A DNA stretch of 12,977 nt, from positions 1 through 12,977 of the forward strand of contig CAKUSI010000078.1 of the NCBI GenBank assembly GCA_934678955.1, written 5' to 3'. Both the position numbers and the translations under genes were made by a program. Positions 7,109-12,977 of this stretch are shown here, piece after piece. The notes beneath the pieces were generated by a model. That model had not been told where the DNA came from and searched no databases. It was given only the letters and a program-made list of their open reading frames with translations. The stretch is from an uncultured Austwickia sp. GTDB lineage: Bacteria; Actinomycetota; Actinomycetes; Actinomycetales; Dermatophilaceae. Numbering within the stretch: position 1 is the first letter of the stretch; every line of letters starts with the position of its first letter.

Positions 7109-8053
7109 TCACGTCTCACGGGCGCGGTCGGCGTTGAGGCGGATCTGGTCGGCCATCGGTCCCCACAGCGCCTCCGGGAAGTCGTGCCCCATCCCCGGGT
7201 AGCCCACGAACCACGCCCCGTCGATCCGGCGCGCCGTGTCCAGGCCGCCGCGAGCCCGGACCATGGGGTCGTCCAGGCCGTTGATCACGAGCGTGGGGGC
7301 CGTGATCGCGGCCAGGTCGGCGGGGTCGGTCTGCGTGGCCCGCACCTGCCGCATGGTCGAGCTGGGATCGCGCGGGGACCGGGCGTGGCAGCGCTCGGCG
7401 ACGTCCCGGGCCCAGAGGACGTCGAACGGGTACCCCGGAGAGGCGATCGCCCGCGCGACCTTGACCATCCGCCGGATCTCCGCCTCGTCGGGTCGCCGTT
7501 CGGGCTGGCGCCCGCTGGCGGCGAGCAGCATCGGGCGCAGGTAGCGCACCCCCTGCGCGGGGCTGGCGTCGGCGGGCACGCTCAGCATCGAGGTCAGCGA
7601 GCGGACCCTGCGGGGATGCGCGGCCGCGAGCCGCTGCGCCATCGCCCCGCCGAGCGAGGCACCGACCACGTGCGCGCTGGCCCACCCCAGGGCGTCCAGC
7701 ACTGCGAGCGCGTCGCCGACCATGTCCCGCGCCCGGTAGACCGGCGGCCTGCGCCGCAGCGCCTCGAGGCGTCGGTCCGGCAGCGGCGAGGTGAGGTGCG
7801 TGGACAGGCCCGCGTCCCGGTTGTCGAACCGGGCGACGGCGAACCCGCGCCGCGCCAGCGCCTCGCAGAACCCGTCCGGCCACCAGAGCATCTGGAAGTT
7901 CAGACCCATCATCAGCAGCAGGGGCTCGCGGCCGGCCGACTCGTGCGGGTCTCCGAAGGTCTCGTACGCGAGCCGGACCGCCCCGTGAGCGGCATACTGC
8001 GGCTCCGACGGCGGCAGGGCGGGTCCGTTGTCCAGGGAGGGCGAGGGCGGCAT
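7109..8053 (-). CDS. Alpha/beta hydrolase
   Basis: The 314-residue protein has the alpha/beta-hydrolase fold. The nucleophile elbow is GASLGG (Ser133), the acid is in NGLDDPMV (Asp262) and the base is in YPGMGHDFPE (His290), in the expected order. LLMMGLNFQMLWWPDGF and RFDNRDAGLSTHL match the oxyanion-hole and second-strand regions of esterases of this type; DNRDxGxS is common in actinobacterial members. No signal peptide is seen, so it is probably cytoplasmic. The ATG at 8053 follows GAGGA at a 7-base spacing; a GTG two codons upstream overlaps that site. The shikimate dehydrogenase-like gene lies upstream on the same strand, its stop 102 bp from this start, so co-transcription is possible. 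The substrate cannot be predicted. Confidence 0.9.
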   Translation of the reverse strand: MPPSPSLDNGPALPPSEPQYAAHGAVRLAYETFGDPHESAGREPLLLMMGLNFQMLWWPDGFCEALARRGFAVARFDNRDAGLSTHLTSPLPDRRLEALRRRPPVYRARDMVGDALAVLDALGWASAHVVGASLGGAMAQRLAAAHPRRVRSLTSMLSVPADASPAQGVRYLRPMLLAASGRQPERRPDEAEIRRMVKVARAIASPGYPFDVLWARDVAERCHARSPRDPSSTMRQVRATQTDPADLAAITAPTLVINGLDDPMVRARGGLDTARRIDGAWFVGYPGMGHDFPEALWGPMADQIRLNADRARET

Positions 8054-8060
8054 GGCCACA

Positions 8061-8065
8061 TCCTC
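8061..8065 (-). promoter_or_regulatory. Shine-Dalgarno site of the alpha/beta hydrolase
   Basis: GAGGA on the minus strand stands 7 bases before the ATG at 8053. It favours that ATG over the GTG at 8059, which abuts the site. Confidence 0.5.
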
Positions 8066-8155
8066 ACACCCGGGCGGATCGCCCCTTCCGACCCCCGCGC
8101 GTCGACCCGCTCCCGGCCTGCCCGTACAGCCCTGGCCGGGTCCGCTCAGCGCCGG

Positions 8156-8971
8156 TCATTGCTCCCGCGAGAAGCGCGCGGCGCGCGCGACCAGATCCGG
8201 TGTGATCGCGACCCCCGTGTACCGCTCGAACTGGCGCGCCGCCTGCAGCGCGATGACCTCCGCACCCGTGATGACCGGCCGGCCCGCCTCACGGGCGGCC
8301 CGGACCAGGGGCGTGAGTTCCGGGAAGGCGACCACGTCGAACACGGTGTGCGCCGCCGCGACCTGCGCGCGATCGAACGACAGGGCTTGCTCGTCCGGCC
8401 CCGCCATCCCCAGGGGGGTGGCGTTGACCAGCACCGCCTCGCGGGGAGCGGGTTCGGCGTCGGACCAGCGGAAGCCGTACGCCTCCGCGAGGGCACGCCC
8501 GGCCGCACCGTTGCGCGCGAGCACCGTCAGATCCGTGAAGCCGGCGTCGCGGAAGGCCGCCACGACCGCGCGGGACATCCCCCCGGCGCCGCGGACCCAC
8601 ACCGGCAGGCCCGGATCCAGCGCGTGGCGCTCGAGGAGCGTCGCCACCGCTTCGTAGTCGGTGTTGGACGCCGAGAGCCGGCCCGCCTCGTTGACGATCG
8701 TGTTGACCGAGCCGATCGCGGCGGCCGAGGGCTCCATCACGTCGACCAGCGGGATGACCGCCTCCTTGAACGGCATGGACACCGAGCAGCCGCGGATCCC
8801 GAGCGCCCGCACGCCGCGGATCGCCCCCTCGATGTCGTCCGTGGTGAAGGCCTTGTAGATGAAGTTCAGGCCCAGGTCGTCATACAGGTAGTTGTGGAAC
8901 CGGGTGCCGATGTTCGAGGGCCGGGCCGCGAGCGAGATGCACAGGGTCATGTCCTTGTTCAGGATGGGCAT
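8156..8971 (-). CDS. Shikimate dehydrogenase-like protein, HI_0607 (SdhL) type
   Basis: The 271-residue protein matches from end to end the remembered pattern of Haemophilus HI_0607. It opens NKDMTLCISLAARPSNIGT, continues FHNYLYDDLGLNFIYKAF, then RALGIRGCSVSMPFKEA, SNTDYEAV and a Rossmann NADP site at RGAGGMSRAVVAAF (127-140). Lys69 in SMPFK and Asp105 in SNTD correspond to the catalytic Lys/Asp pair of the AroE family. Members reversibly oxidise shikimate or related polyols with NADP, but the HI_0607 subgroup is reported as much less active on shikimate than true AroE, so this is probably not the housekeeping enzyme; no other aro gene is nearby. The ATG at 8971 begins exactly where HI_0607 does; the frame runs on to 9550 only as antisense of the antiporter gene. 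No Shine-Dalgarno site is present. GACAAT ends 6 bases before the ATG, suggesting a leaderless transcript. Confidence 0.92.
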   Translation of the reverse strand: MPILNKDMTLCISLAARPSNIGTRFHNYLYDDLGLNFIYKAFTTDDIEGAIRGVRALGIRGCSVSMPFKEAVIPLVDVMEPSAAAIGSVNTIVNEAGRLSASNTDYEAVATLLERHALDPGLPVWVRGAGGMSRAVVAAFRDAGFTDLTVLARNGAAGRALAEAYGFRWSDAEPAPREAVLVNATPLGMAGPDEQALSFDRAQVAAAHTVFDVVAFPELTPLVRAAREAGRPVITGAEVIALQAARQFERYTGVAITPDLVARAARFSREQ

Positions 8972-8977
8972 GCCGCC

Positions 8978-8983
8978 ATTGTC
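8978..8983 (-). promoter_or_regulatory. Candidate -10 box of the shikimate dehydrogenase-like gene
   Basis: GACAAT on the minus strand, close to the TANNNT/TATAAT pattern, ends 6 bases before the ATG at 8971. That places the transcription start at or near the A of the ATG. No ribosome-binding site precedes this ATG, which supports a leaderless transcript. The -35 region is not recognisable. Confidence 0.35.
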
Positions 8984-9089
8984 GCGCCCGCAGGTCCCGG
9001 GGTGCGGCGCGCGCGGTGGTGGGAACGGCCACGACGCTGGCATAGGCTCGACGCCTGGAACTGGGCGATGCGCGGGTGCGGAGCGGACC

Positions 9090-10595
9090 ATGGACGTCGG
9101 ACAACTCGACCTCGAGCTGGTCGTCCTGGGCGTGGGCGCGCTGCTCCTCGCGGGCCTGGCCGCCATCAAGACCTCCCACCGGCTGGGCACGCCCGTCCTG
9201 CTCCTGTTCGTCGGCATCGGCCTGCTCATCGGCGAGGGCGGCATGGGCCTGGCCTTCGACGACGCGCAACTGACGGCGCAGGCCGGCACGCTCTTCCTCG
9301 CGGTCATCCTGTGGGACGGGGGCTTCACGACGCGGCTGTCGGAGATCCGGCCCGTGGCCGCGCCCGCGGCCGTCCTGGCGACCGTGGGCGTCCTCGCCTC
9401 GGTCGCCGTCACGTCGGCGCTGGTCTGGGTGCTGCTCGACGTCGACGTCCGGACGGCGCTGATCCTCGGCGCCGTCGCCTCCTCCACGGACGCGGCCGCG
9501 ACGTTCGCCGTGCTGCGCAACCTGCCCATCCTGCGGCGCATCCGCACCACGCTCGAGGCGGAGTCCGGGATGAACGACCCGCCCGTGATCGTGCTGGTCT
9601 CGGTGATCGTGTCGGACGCCTGGGGCCAGGTGTCGCCGGGGGCGATGCTGGGGATGGCGGCCTACCAGTTGGTGGTGGGGGCGCTCGCCGGGTTCGTGAT
9701 CGCCTGGCTCGGGGTCCGGCTGTTGCGTGCGTCCGCCCTGCCCGCGAGCGGCCTCTATCCGCTGGGGACGGTGGCGATCGGGATGATCGCGTTCGCCGGC
9801 GCGGGGCAGGTGTCGGCGTCCGGGCTGCTGGCCGCGTACGTGGCTGGCGTCGTCGTCGGCAACGCCCAGCTCCCGCACGCCCGCACCACCCAGGGGTTCT
9901 GCGAGTCCCTCGCCTGGTTGGCGCAGATGGGGCTGTTCACCATGCTGGGCCTGCTGGCCAGCCCCTCGCGCCTCCCCGAGGCGGCGTTGACCGCCCTCAT
10001 CGTCGGGGCGGCCCTCACGTTCGTGGCGCGACCGCTGTCGGTGGCGGCCTGCCTCATCCCGTTCCGGGTGCCGCTGCGCGAGCAGGTCTTCATCGCCTGG
10101 GGGGGACTGCGCGGCGCCGTACCGATCGTGCTGGCGTCGCTGACCATGTCGGCGGGGGTTCCGGGCGCGACCCACATCTTCGACGTCGTGTTCCTGCTCG
10201 TCATCATCTTCACGCTGATCCAGGGCCCGACGCTGCCGGTGGTCGCGCGCTTCACGGGCGTACGGGCGCGGACGCCGCTGACCCAGCTGACGTTCGAGTC
10301 CGCCCCCCTGGAGAAGGTGGACCTGACCGTGGTGCAACTGTCGATCCCGCGGGGCTCCCGGCTGCACGGCGTAGCCATCTCCGAGCTGCGGCTCCCGCAC
10401 CCGGTGGCGATCCCCATGGTGATCCGCGGGGGGCGGGTGCTGGTGCCGGGTCGCTGGACCGTCCTGCACCACGGGGACGACCTGGTGCTGACGACACCCC
10501 CGGAGTTCGTCCCTCGGGTGGAGCGCCGCCTGAACGACGTGGATCGATGGGGCCGCCTGGCGCGGTGGCGCCGCCCGGAGGCCCAGCCGCATTGA
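9090..10595 (+). CDS. nhaP2: Cation/proton antiporter, NhaP2 (CPA1-like) family, with RCK_C-like domain
   Basis: The 501-residue membrane protein has about 12-13 hydrophobic segments in residues 8-385. Signature sites are ASSTDAAATFAVLR (130-143) and the ESGMNDPPVIVLV stretch (158-170), which hold the ion-binding Asp134 and Asn162-Asp163, and GGLRGAVPIVLAS (338-350), typical of NhaP-type exchangers. After residue 400 a soluble part of about 80 residues, including LTVVQLSIPRGSRLHGVAIS and WTVLHHGDDLVLTTP, resembles the RCK_C/TrkA_C regulatory domain. That combination defines NhaP2/CvrA-like potassium/proton antiporters, which export K+ or Na+ for protons. The ATG at 9090 follows GGAG at 6 bases; the open frame further upstream (to 8892) is antisense to the neighbouring gene. 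It is divergent from the shikimate dehydrogenase-like gene, with 118 bp between the starts, and a TAGGCT at 9043-9048 is a weak -10 candidate. K+ versus Na+ specificity is uncertain. Confidence 0.92.
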   Translation: MDVGQLDLELVVLGVGALLLAGLAAIKTSHRLGTPVLLLFVGIGLLIGEGGMGLAFDDAQLTAQAGTLFLAVILWDGGFTTRLSEIRPVAAPAAVLATVGVLASVAVTSALVWVLLDVDVRTALILGAVASSTDAAATFAVLRNLPILRRIRTTLEAESGMNDPPVIVLVSVIVSDAWGQVSPGAMLGMAAYQLVVGALAGFVIAWLGVRLLRASALPASGLYPLGTVAIGMIAFAGAGQVSASGLLAAYVAGVVVGNAQLPHARTTQGFCESLAWLAQMGLFTMLGLLASPSRLPEAALTALIVGAALTFVARPLSVAACLIPFRVPLREQVFIAWGGLRGAVPIVLASLTMSAGVPGATHIFDVVFLLVIIFTLIQGPTLPVVARFTGVRARTPLTQLTFESAPLEKVDLTVVQLSIPRGSRLHGVAISELRLPHPVAIPMVIRGGRVLVPGRWTVLHHGDDLVLTTPPEFVPRVERRLNDVDRWGRLARWRRPEAQPH

Positions 10596-11218
10596 CCCGG
10601 GGCTGTGGCGGCGGGATCTCGACCCGGCGTGCACGGCGGCGTGCCGCGTCACCCCTTGCCGCCCGTGGGCGGGAAGCGTACGGGTGGTGCTGGGGGTATG
10701 CGTGCGGGGTGCTGCCCGTGGGCGGGAAGCGTACGGGTGGTGCTGGGGTCTGCGTGCGGGGTGCTGCCCGTGGGCGGGAAGCGTACGGGTTTTCGCGGGC
10801 GAGGGCGATCCGAAAGGAGAGCGACCATCGCGGGCCGAAGTGTCGCCTTCTTCCTGAGGCGGAATTCAAACAGTGCGCGAAGCCTATTCGTCGGCACGGT
10901 GACATTCCGCGAACAGCGTGAATGATTTCACGATTGAAGACGGTCCCCTCATGGTCCAAGATTTTCCGTCCGAGGGGGATTATGAAAACGTGCCTGTGAC
11001 CTGGCTCCCGAGGGTCGACGAGTTTTCCCAATCGCACCCCGTGAGTTCTGCGCTCATGCTAGGCTCCCAACGCTTTCCCCGTCAGTTCGCGCTGTTCGTG
11101 GCAGGTCACGAGGCCGGAGGCTGCGAGACGGAGTGGACACATCTCACGTATTGATTGGCGGCTTCAGGGGCTGGACGGCTTTCCTGAGATTTCATCGAAC
11201 CAGAAGAGGAGTACTGTC
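10596..11218. other. Long intergenic region: repeat array plus AT-richer leader of the triple-Rid gene
   Basis: This 623-bp stretch has three parts. A small hairpin (GCACG/CGTGC, 10631-10644) follows the antiporter stop. A 52-53 bp tandem array occupies 10661-10790. After it, about 10800-11218 is visibly richer in A/T than the rest of the window and leads to the rid gene, with the ribosome-binding site GAGGAG at 11206-11211. TAGGCT at 11060-11065 could be a -10 box but lacks a good -35. An open frame of 78 codons (GTG at 10918 to 11154) has no ribosome-binding site and third-position GC of only about two thirds, so it is not called as a gene. No RNA gene is recognised. Confidence 0.6.
10661..10790. 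repeat. Tandem 52-53 bp repeat array, 2.5 units (left array)
   Basis: Units start at 10661, 10714 and 10766, giving periods of 53 and 52 bp. The first two are almost identical, differing by one indel and one substitution; the third is cut after 25 bases, ending in GCGTACGGGT. Each begins with GCCCGTGGGCGGGAAGCG, which contains the small hairpin GCCC-GT-GGGC. In the first unit the stem extends to about 10 bp (CTTGCCGCCC/GGGCGGGAAG, one mismatch). The same core and the same period recur in the array at the right edge. There are no unique spacers, so it is not a CRISPR. A REP-like or transcript-processing element is possible. Confidence 0.8.
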
Positions 11219-12490
11219 ATGAGCGGCCTGAATGCAGTTTTGGCACGAAACGCGGACAATGCCCCGAAGGCCCTTGGTCCGTATTCGGACACCGTAGCCT
11301 TCTCCCACTACAACCACCTCTCGGCCCAGCTGCCTATCGACCCGAAGTCCGGTGAGCTCGTGGCCGGCGGCGCCAAAGAGCAGGCCGCCCAGTGCCTGGC
11401 CAACCTCAAGGCCGTGGTCGAGAGCATCGATCACGGGACGGACGACATCGTGCGGCTCACCGTCTTCCTGACGGACATCGCCGACCTCGACGCCGTGGAC
11501 GAGGCGTGCAAGGCGGTCTTCACGGGTTACGTGCCGACGCGCACGGTCGTGGGCGTCGCGGCGCTGCCCCTGGGTGCTGCGGTCCAGATCGAGGCCGTGG
11601 TGTCCAACGGCGTCGGCACCATCCCGAACGCGCCGCAGGCGGGCGACCTCGTCAAGGTGGAGAGCAACACCGACAACGCGCCGAAGAGCCCCCTGTCCAC
11701 CCAGACCGTGGCGTTCTCGCACTACAACAACCTGTCGGCGCAGCTGCCCATCGACCCGGCATCGGGCCAGCTCGTGTCCGGTGGCGCGGCGGAGCAGGCG
11801 AAGCAGTGCCTCGCCAACATCAAGGCGATCCTGGAGAGCATCGACGTCCCGTTCGACGACATCGTCAAGATCACGATCTACCTGACGAACCTCTCGGACG
11901 TCGACGCTGTGAACTCGGTCTACACGACGTTCTTCCCGGACTCGGCCATCGCCCGCACGGTCGGCTACGTCCCTGCGCGCACCGTCGTCGCCGCCTCGGC
12001 CCTGCCGCTGGGCGCCGCGGTCCAGATCGAAGCGGTCGTCTCCCACGGCGACGGAACGCCCCCCCAGGAGGTGGAGGACAGGCACGGCATCGTGATCAAG
12101 CCCAACAACACCGACGCCGCGCCGAAGAGCCCCCTGTCCACCCAGACCGTGGCGTTCTCGCACTACAACAACATCTCCGGTCAGCTCCCGGTCGACGCGG
12201 CCTCCGGCAAGCTCGTGTCCGGCGGCGTCGCGGAGCAGGCGAAGCAGGTCTTGTCGCACCTGAAGTCCATCGTCGAGAGCATCGACCACTCCCTGGACGA
12301 CGTGGTCAAGGTGAACATCTTCCTGACGGACCTCGCGGACGCCGAGGCGGTCGACGAGGTCTACTCGACCTTCTTCCCCGGCGGCGTCCCCGCGCGTCGG
12401 ACGGTCGGCGTGTCGGCCCTCCCCGAGGGCGCGGCCATCCAGATCGACGCCGTGGTGTCGAACGCCGAAGGAACCGCTCCCGACGCTTGA
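11219..12490 (+). CDS. Triple-domain RidA/YjgF/UK114 protein (three tandem Rid domains in one chain)
   Basis: The 423-residue protein is three consecutive Rid domains: D1 about 4-130, D2 about 144-275, D3 about 291-414, joined by linkers near 131-143 and 276-290. Each repeats VAFSHYNxxSxQLPxD, SGxLVxGG, EQAxQ, ESID and ALPxGAAxQI(E/D)AVVS. Canonical RidA is a single domain of about 128 residues that hydrolyses reactive enamines/imines as a homotrimer with active sites at subunit interfaces, so this chain may fold as a covalent pseudo-trimer. The substrate-carboxylate arginine (E. coli Arg105) is kept: Arg108, Arg246 or Arg254, and Arg393. Ser30 is matched by Ser35, Ser173 and Ser320. Glu120 aligns with Gln123, Gln269 and Gln408; Asn88 is matched only in D2 (Asn232); the GPY tyrosine is kept only in D1 (Tyr22). 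GAGGAG stands 7 bases before the ATG. A hairpin terminator lies 43 bases after the stop. The family is certain; the substrate, and whether all three domains are active, is not. Confidence 0.95.
   Translation: MSGLNAVLARNADNAPKALGPYSDTVAFSHYNHLSAQLPIDPKSGELVAGGAKEQAAQCLANLKAVVESIDHGTDDIVRLTVFLTDIADLDAVDEACKAVFTGYVPTRTVVGVAALPLGAAVQIEAVVSNGVGTIPNAPQAGDLVKVESNTDNAPKSPLSTQTVAFSHYNNLSAQLPIDPASGQLVSGGAAEQAKQCLANIKAILESIDVPFDDIVKITIYLTNLSDVDAVNSVYTTFFPDSAIARTVGYVPARTVVAASALPLGAAVQIEAVVSHGDGTPPQEVEDRHGIVIKPNNTDAAPKSPLSTQTVAFSHYNNISGQLPVDAASGKLVSGGVAEQAKQVLSHLKSIVESIDHSLDDVVKVNIFLTDLADAEAVDEVYSTFFPGGVPARRTVGVSALPEGAAIQIDAVVSNAEGTAPDA
11677..11731 (+). repeat. 55-bp perfect repeat, copy in Rid domain 2
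   Basis: These 55 bases, encoding APKSPLSTQTVAFSHYNN, are identical to 12118-12172 in domain 3, including every third codon position. Domain 1 encodes a similar peptide with a different DNA sequence. Confidence 0.85.
12118..12172 (+). repeat. 55-bp perfect repeat, copy in Rid domain 3
   Basis: This is identical to 11677-11731 in domain 2. The flanking DNA diverges at synonymous sites immediately outside the block, which fits recent duplication or gene conversion between the two domains. Confidence 0.85.
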
Positions 12491-12533
12491 TGAGATGACG
12501 CGGGCGCAGTCAAACGTGCGCACGTAAAAGAGT

Positions 12534-12569
12534 GAGAGGGAGCCGAGAACGTTGTTTCGGCTCCCTCTC
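12534..12569 (+). terminator. Hairpin terminator of the triple-Rid gene
   Basis: GAGAGGGAGCCGA (12534-12546) pairs perfectly with TCGGCTCCCTCTC (12557-12569). Two more pairs (one G-U) can form inside, giving a 13-15 bp stem and a loop of 6-10 bases. It starts 43 bases after the rid stop. The tail cttgtgg has few T residues, as is usual in high-GC actinobacteria. Confidence 0.8.
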
Positions 12570-12690
12570 CTTGTGGATGAACCTCGCGCGCTGAAGGAAT
12601 CGCCTGGGCACTCTAGGCGTGCATTCGTGGGCCTGACGAGTTGAGCCTGCACTGGCTGGGCTCCCGGCAGCGTGGCTGAACGCTCATCAG

Positions 12691-12823
12691 TGCGGGTGAA
12701 CTCCCCTTGTGGCGAGGGTACACCCGGGGCCGGGGGAGTCCTCCCCGATCGAGGGGAGTGCGGTGTCCTGGAGGCCAGGCCCGGAAGCGAGAGTTCACCT
12801 GCCCCGACGAGTGTTCACCCGCA
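12691..12823. repeat. Three copies of a GAGNGTTCACCYGC-like element, one inverted
   Basis: Two direct copies, CGAGAGTTCACCTGC (12788-12802) and CGAGTGTTCACCCGC (12808-12822), match at 13 of 15 bases and lie exactly 20 bp apart, two helical turns. An inverted copy, TGCGGGTGAACTC, lies at 12691-12703. The spacing and orientation suggest protein-binding sites, but no regulator gene is in view. Confidence 0.5.
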
Positions 12824-12852
12824 GGCCGGGAGCGGGGTCGCCGACCCCTCCC

Positions 12853-12977
12853 GCCCGTGGGCGGCGTCCGTACGCCAAACCGCAGCTCGTCCCGTACGTT
12901 TCCTGCCCGTGGGCGGCATCTGTACGTCAAACCCCAGCTCGTCCCGTACGGTTCCCGCCCGTGGGCGGCATCCGTAC
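12853..12977. repeat. Tandem 52-bp repeat array, at least 2.4 units (right array, cut by window edge)
   Basis: Units start at 12853, 12905 and 12957, exactly 52 bp apart; the first two match at 46 of 52 bases and the third runs off the window. Each starts GCCCGTGGGCGG and holds GTACG nearby, like the left array (19 of 22 bases match over the shared core). Here each core also sits in a larger imperfect palindrome: CGTACGGTTCCCGCCC (12945-12960) pairs at about 14 of 16 positions with the bases just after GT, if the next base beyond the window is G. This looks like a REP-like hairpin repeat family. Confidence 0.8.

Larger units (their letters stand above)
12491..12977. other. Non-coding right-hand region with hairpins, short repeats and a repeat array
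   Basis: No convincing gene is seen in these 487 bases. In order they hold a 12-bp palindrome ACGTGCGCACGT (12514-12525), the rid terminator hairpin (12534-12569), three GTTCACC-containing elements (12691-12823), and several short inverted repeats. The latter include CCTGG/CCAGG around 12764-12776 and GGGGTCG/CGACCCC at about 12833-12847. A 52-bp repeat array follows and continues past the window end. Confidence 0.6.

Noticed and set aside
8972..9550. N-terminal extension of the shikimate dehydrogenase-like protein to 9550
   Set aside because: The extension is antisense to the antiporter gene and Ser/Thr/Arg-rich, and HI_0607 homology begins at the ATG at 8971.
10661..10790. CRISPR array at the left repeats (and likewise at the right repeats)
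   Set aside because: The sequences between the cores are themselves repeated, so there are no unique spacers, and there are no cas genes.
7184..10921. 1245-codon plus-strand open frame, and other long frames such as 3104-5857 (+) and 3006-5099 (-)
   Set aside because: These are antisense or out-of-frame shadows of well-supported genes, a common effect of very high GC. They are low-complexity Arg/Pro/Gly-rich and have no domains.
10252..11037. 261-codon minus-strand open frame across the antiporter 3' end and the left repeats
   Set aside because: Its middle is only translated 52-bp repeats and its end is antisense to the antiporter gene, with no ribosome-binding site or domain.
10918..11154. 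78-codon plus-strand open frame with GTG start
   Set aside because: It has no ribosome-binding site and third-position GC of roughly two thirds, well below the real genes. It resembles nothing recognisable and fills an AT-richer leader.
12613..12930. 105-codon minus-strand open frame in the right non-coding region
   Set aside because: It runs through the repeat array and inverted repeats, is Arg/Pro-rich and has no recognisable domain or start signal.

Overview
The window is very GC-rich DNA, with C or G at almost every third codon position in the clear genes. It carries actinobacterial-type genes and looks like a chromosomal segment of a high-GC Gram-positive actinobacterium. The family or genus cannot be read from the sequence. 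No rRNA, complete tRNA, transposase or CRISPR array was found.

Layout. (1) 1-1275 (+) is the C-terminal part of a coiled-coil SMC/YhaN-like ATPase cut by the left edge. (2) Three minus-strand genes follow: an AMP-binding acyl-CoA ligase (1285-2928), a 3-hydroxyacyl-CoA dehydrogenase (3116-3976) and a short SPFH/band-7 protein (4199-4987). A long perfect hairpin separates the SPFH gene from the dehydrogenase. The ligase and dehydrogenase are a plausible fatty-acid or acyl-CoA pair. (3) A divergent intergenic region leads to a two-domain SppA (S49) peptidase (5322-7103, +). (4) Convergent with it lie an alpha/beta hydrolase (7109-8053, -) and a HI_0607-type shikimate dehydrogenase-like protein (8156-8971, -). 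(5) Divergent from that pair is a NhaP2-type cation/proton antiporter with a C-terminal RCK_C-like domain (9090-10595, +).

(6) The accessory-looking part is 10596-12977. It contains an array of 52-53 bp tandem repeats, an AT-richer leader of about 400 bp, and a gene for a single protein made of three consecutive RidA/YjgF domains (11219-12490). The gene is followed by a strong hairpin terminator, a non-coding stretch rich in inverted repeats, and a second array of 52-bp repeats that runs off the right edge. The two arrays share a GCCCGTGGGCGG...GTACG core and bracket the triple-Rid gene.

The most interesting observation is the triple-Rid protein. Rid proteins normally work as homotrimers with active sites at subunit interfaces, so three domains in one chain suggest a covalent pseudo-trimer. 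Its three domains keep the substrate arginine but differ at other active-site positions. One domain carries an 8-residue duplication that doubles the arginine, and two domains share a 55-bp identical DNA block, which points to recent duplication or gene conversion. Second-tier observations are an acyl-CoA ligase lacking the usual A10 catalytic lysine, an SPFH gene facing an S49 peptidase gene, and several long perfect palindromes next to starts or stops.
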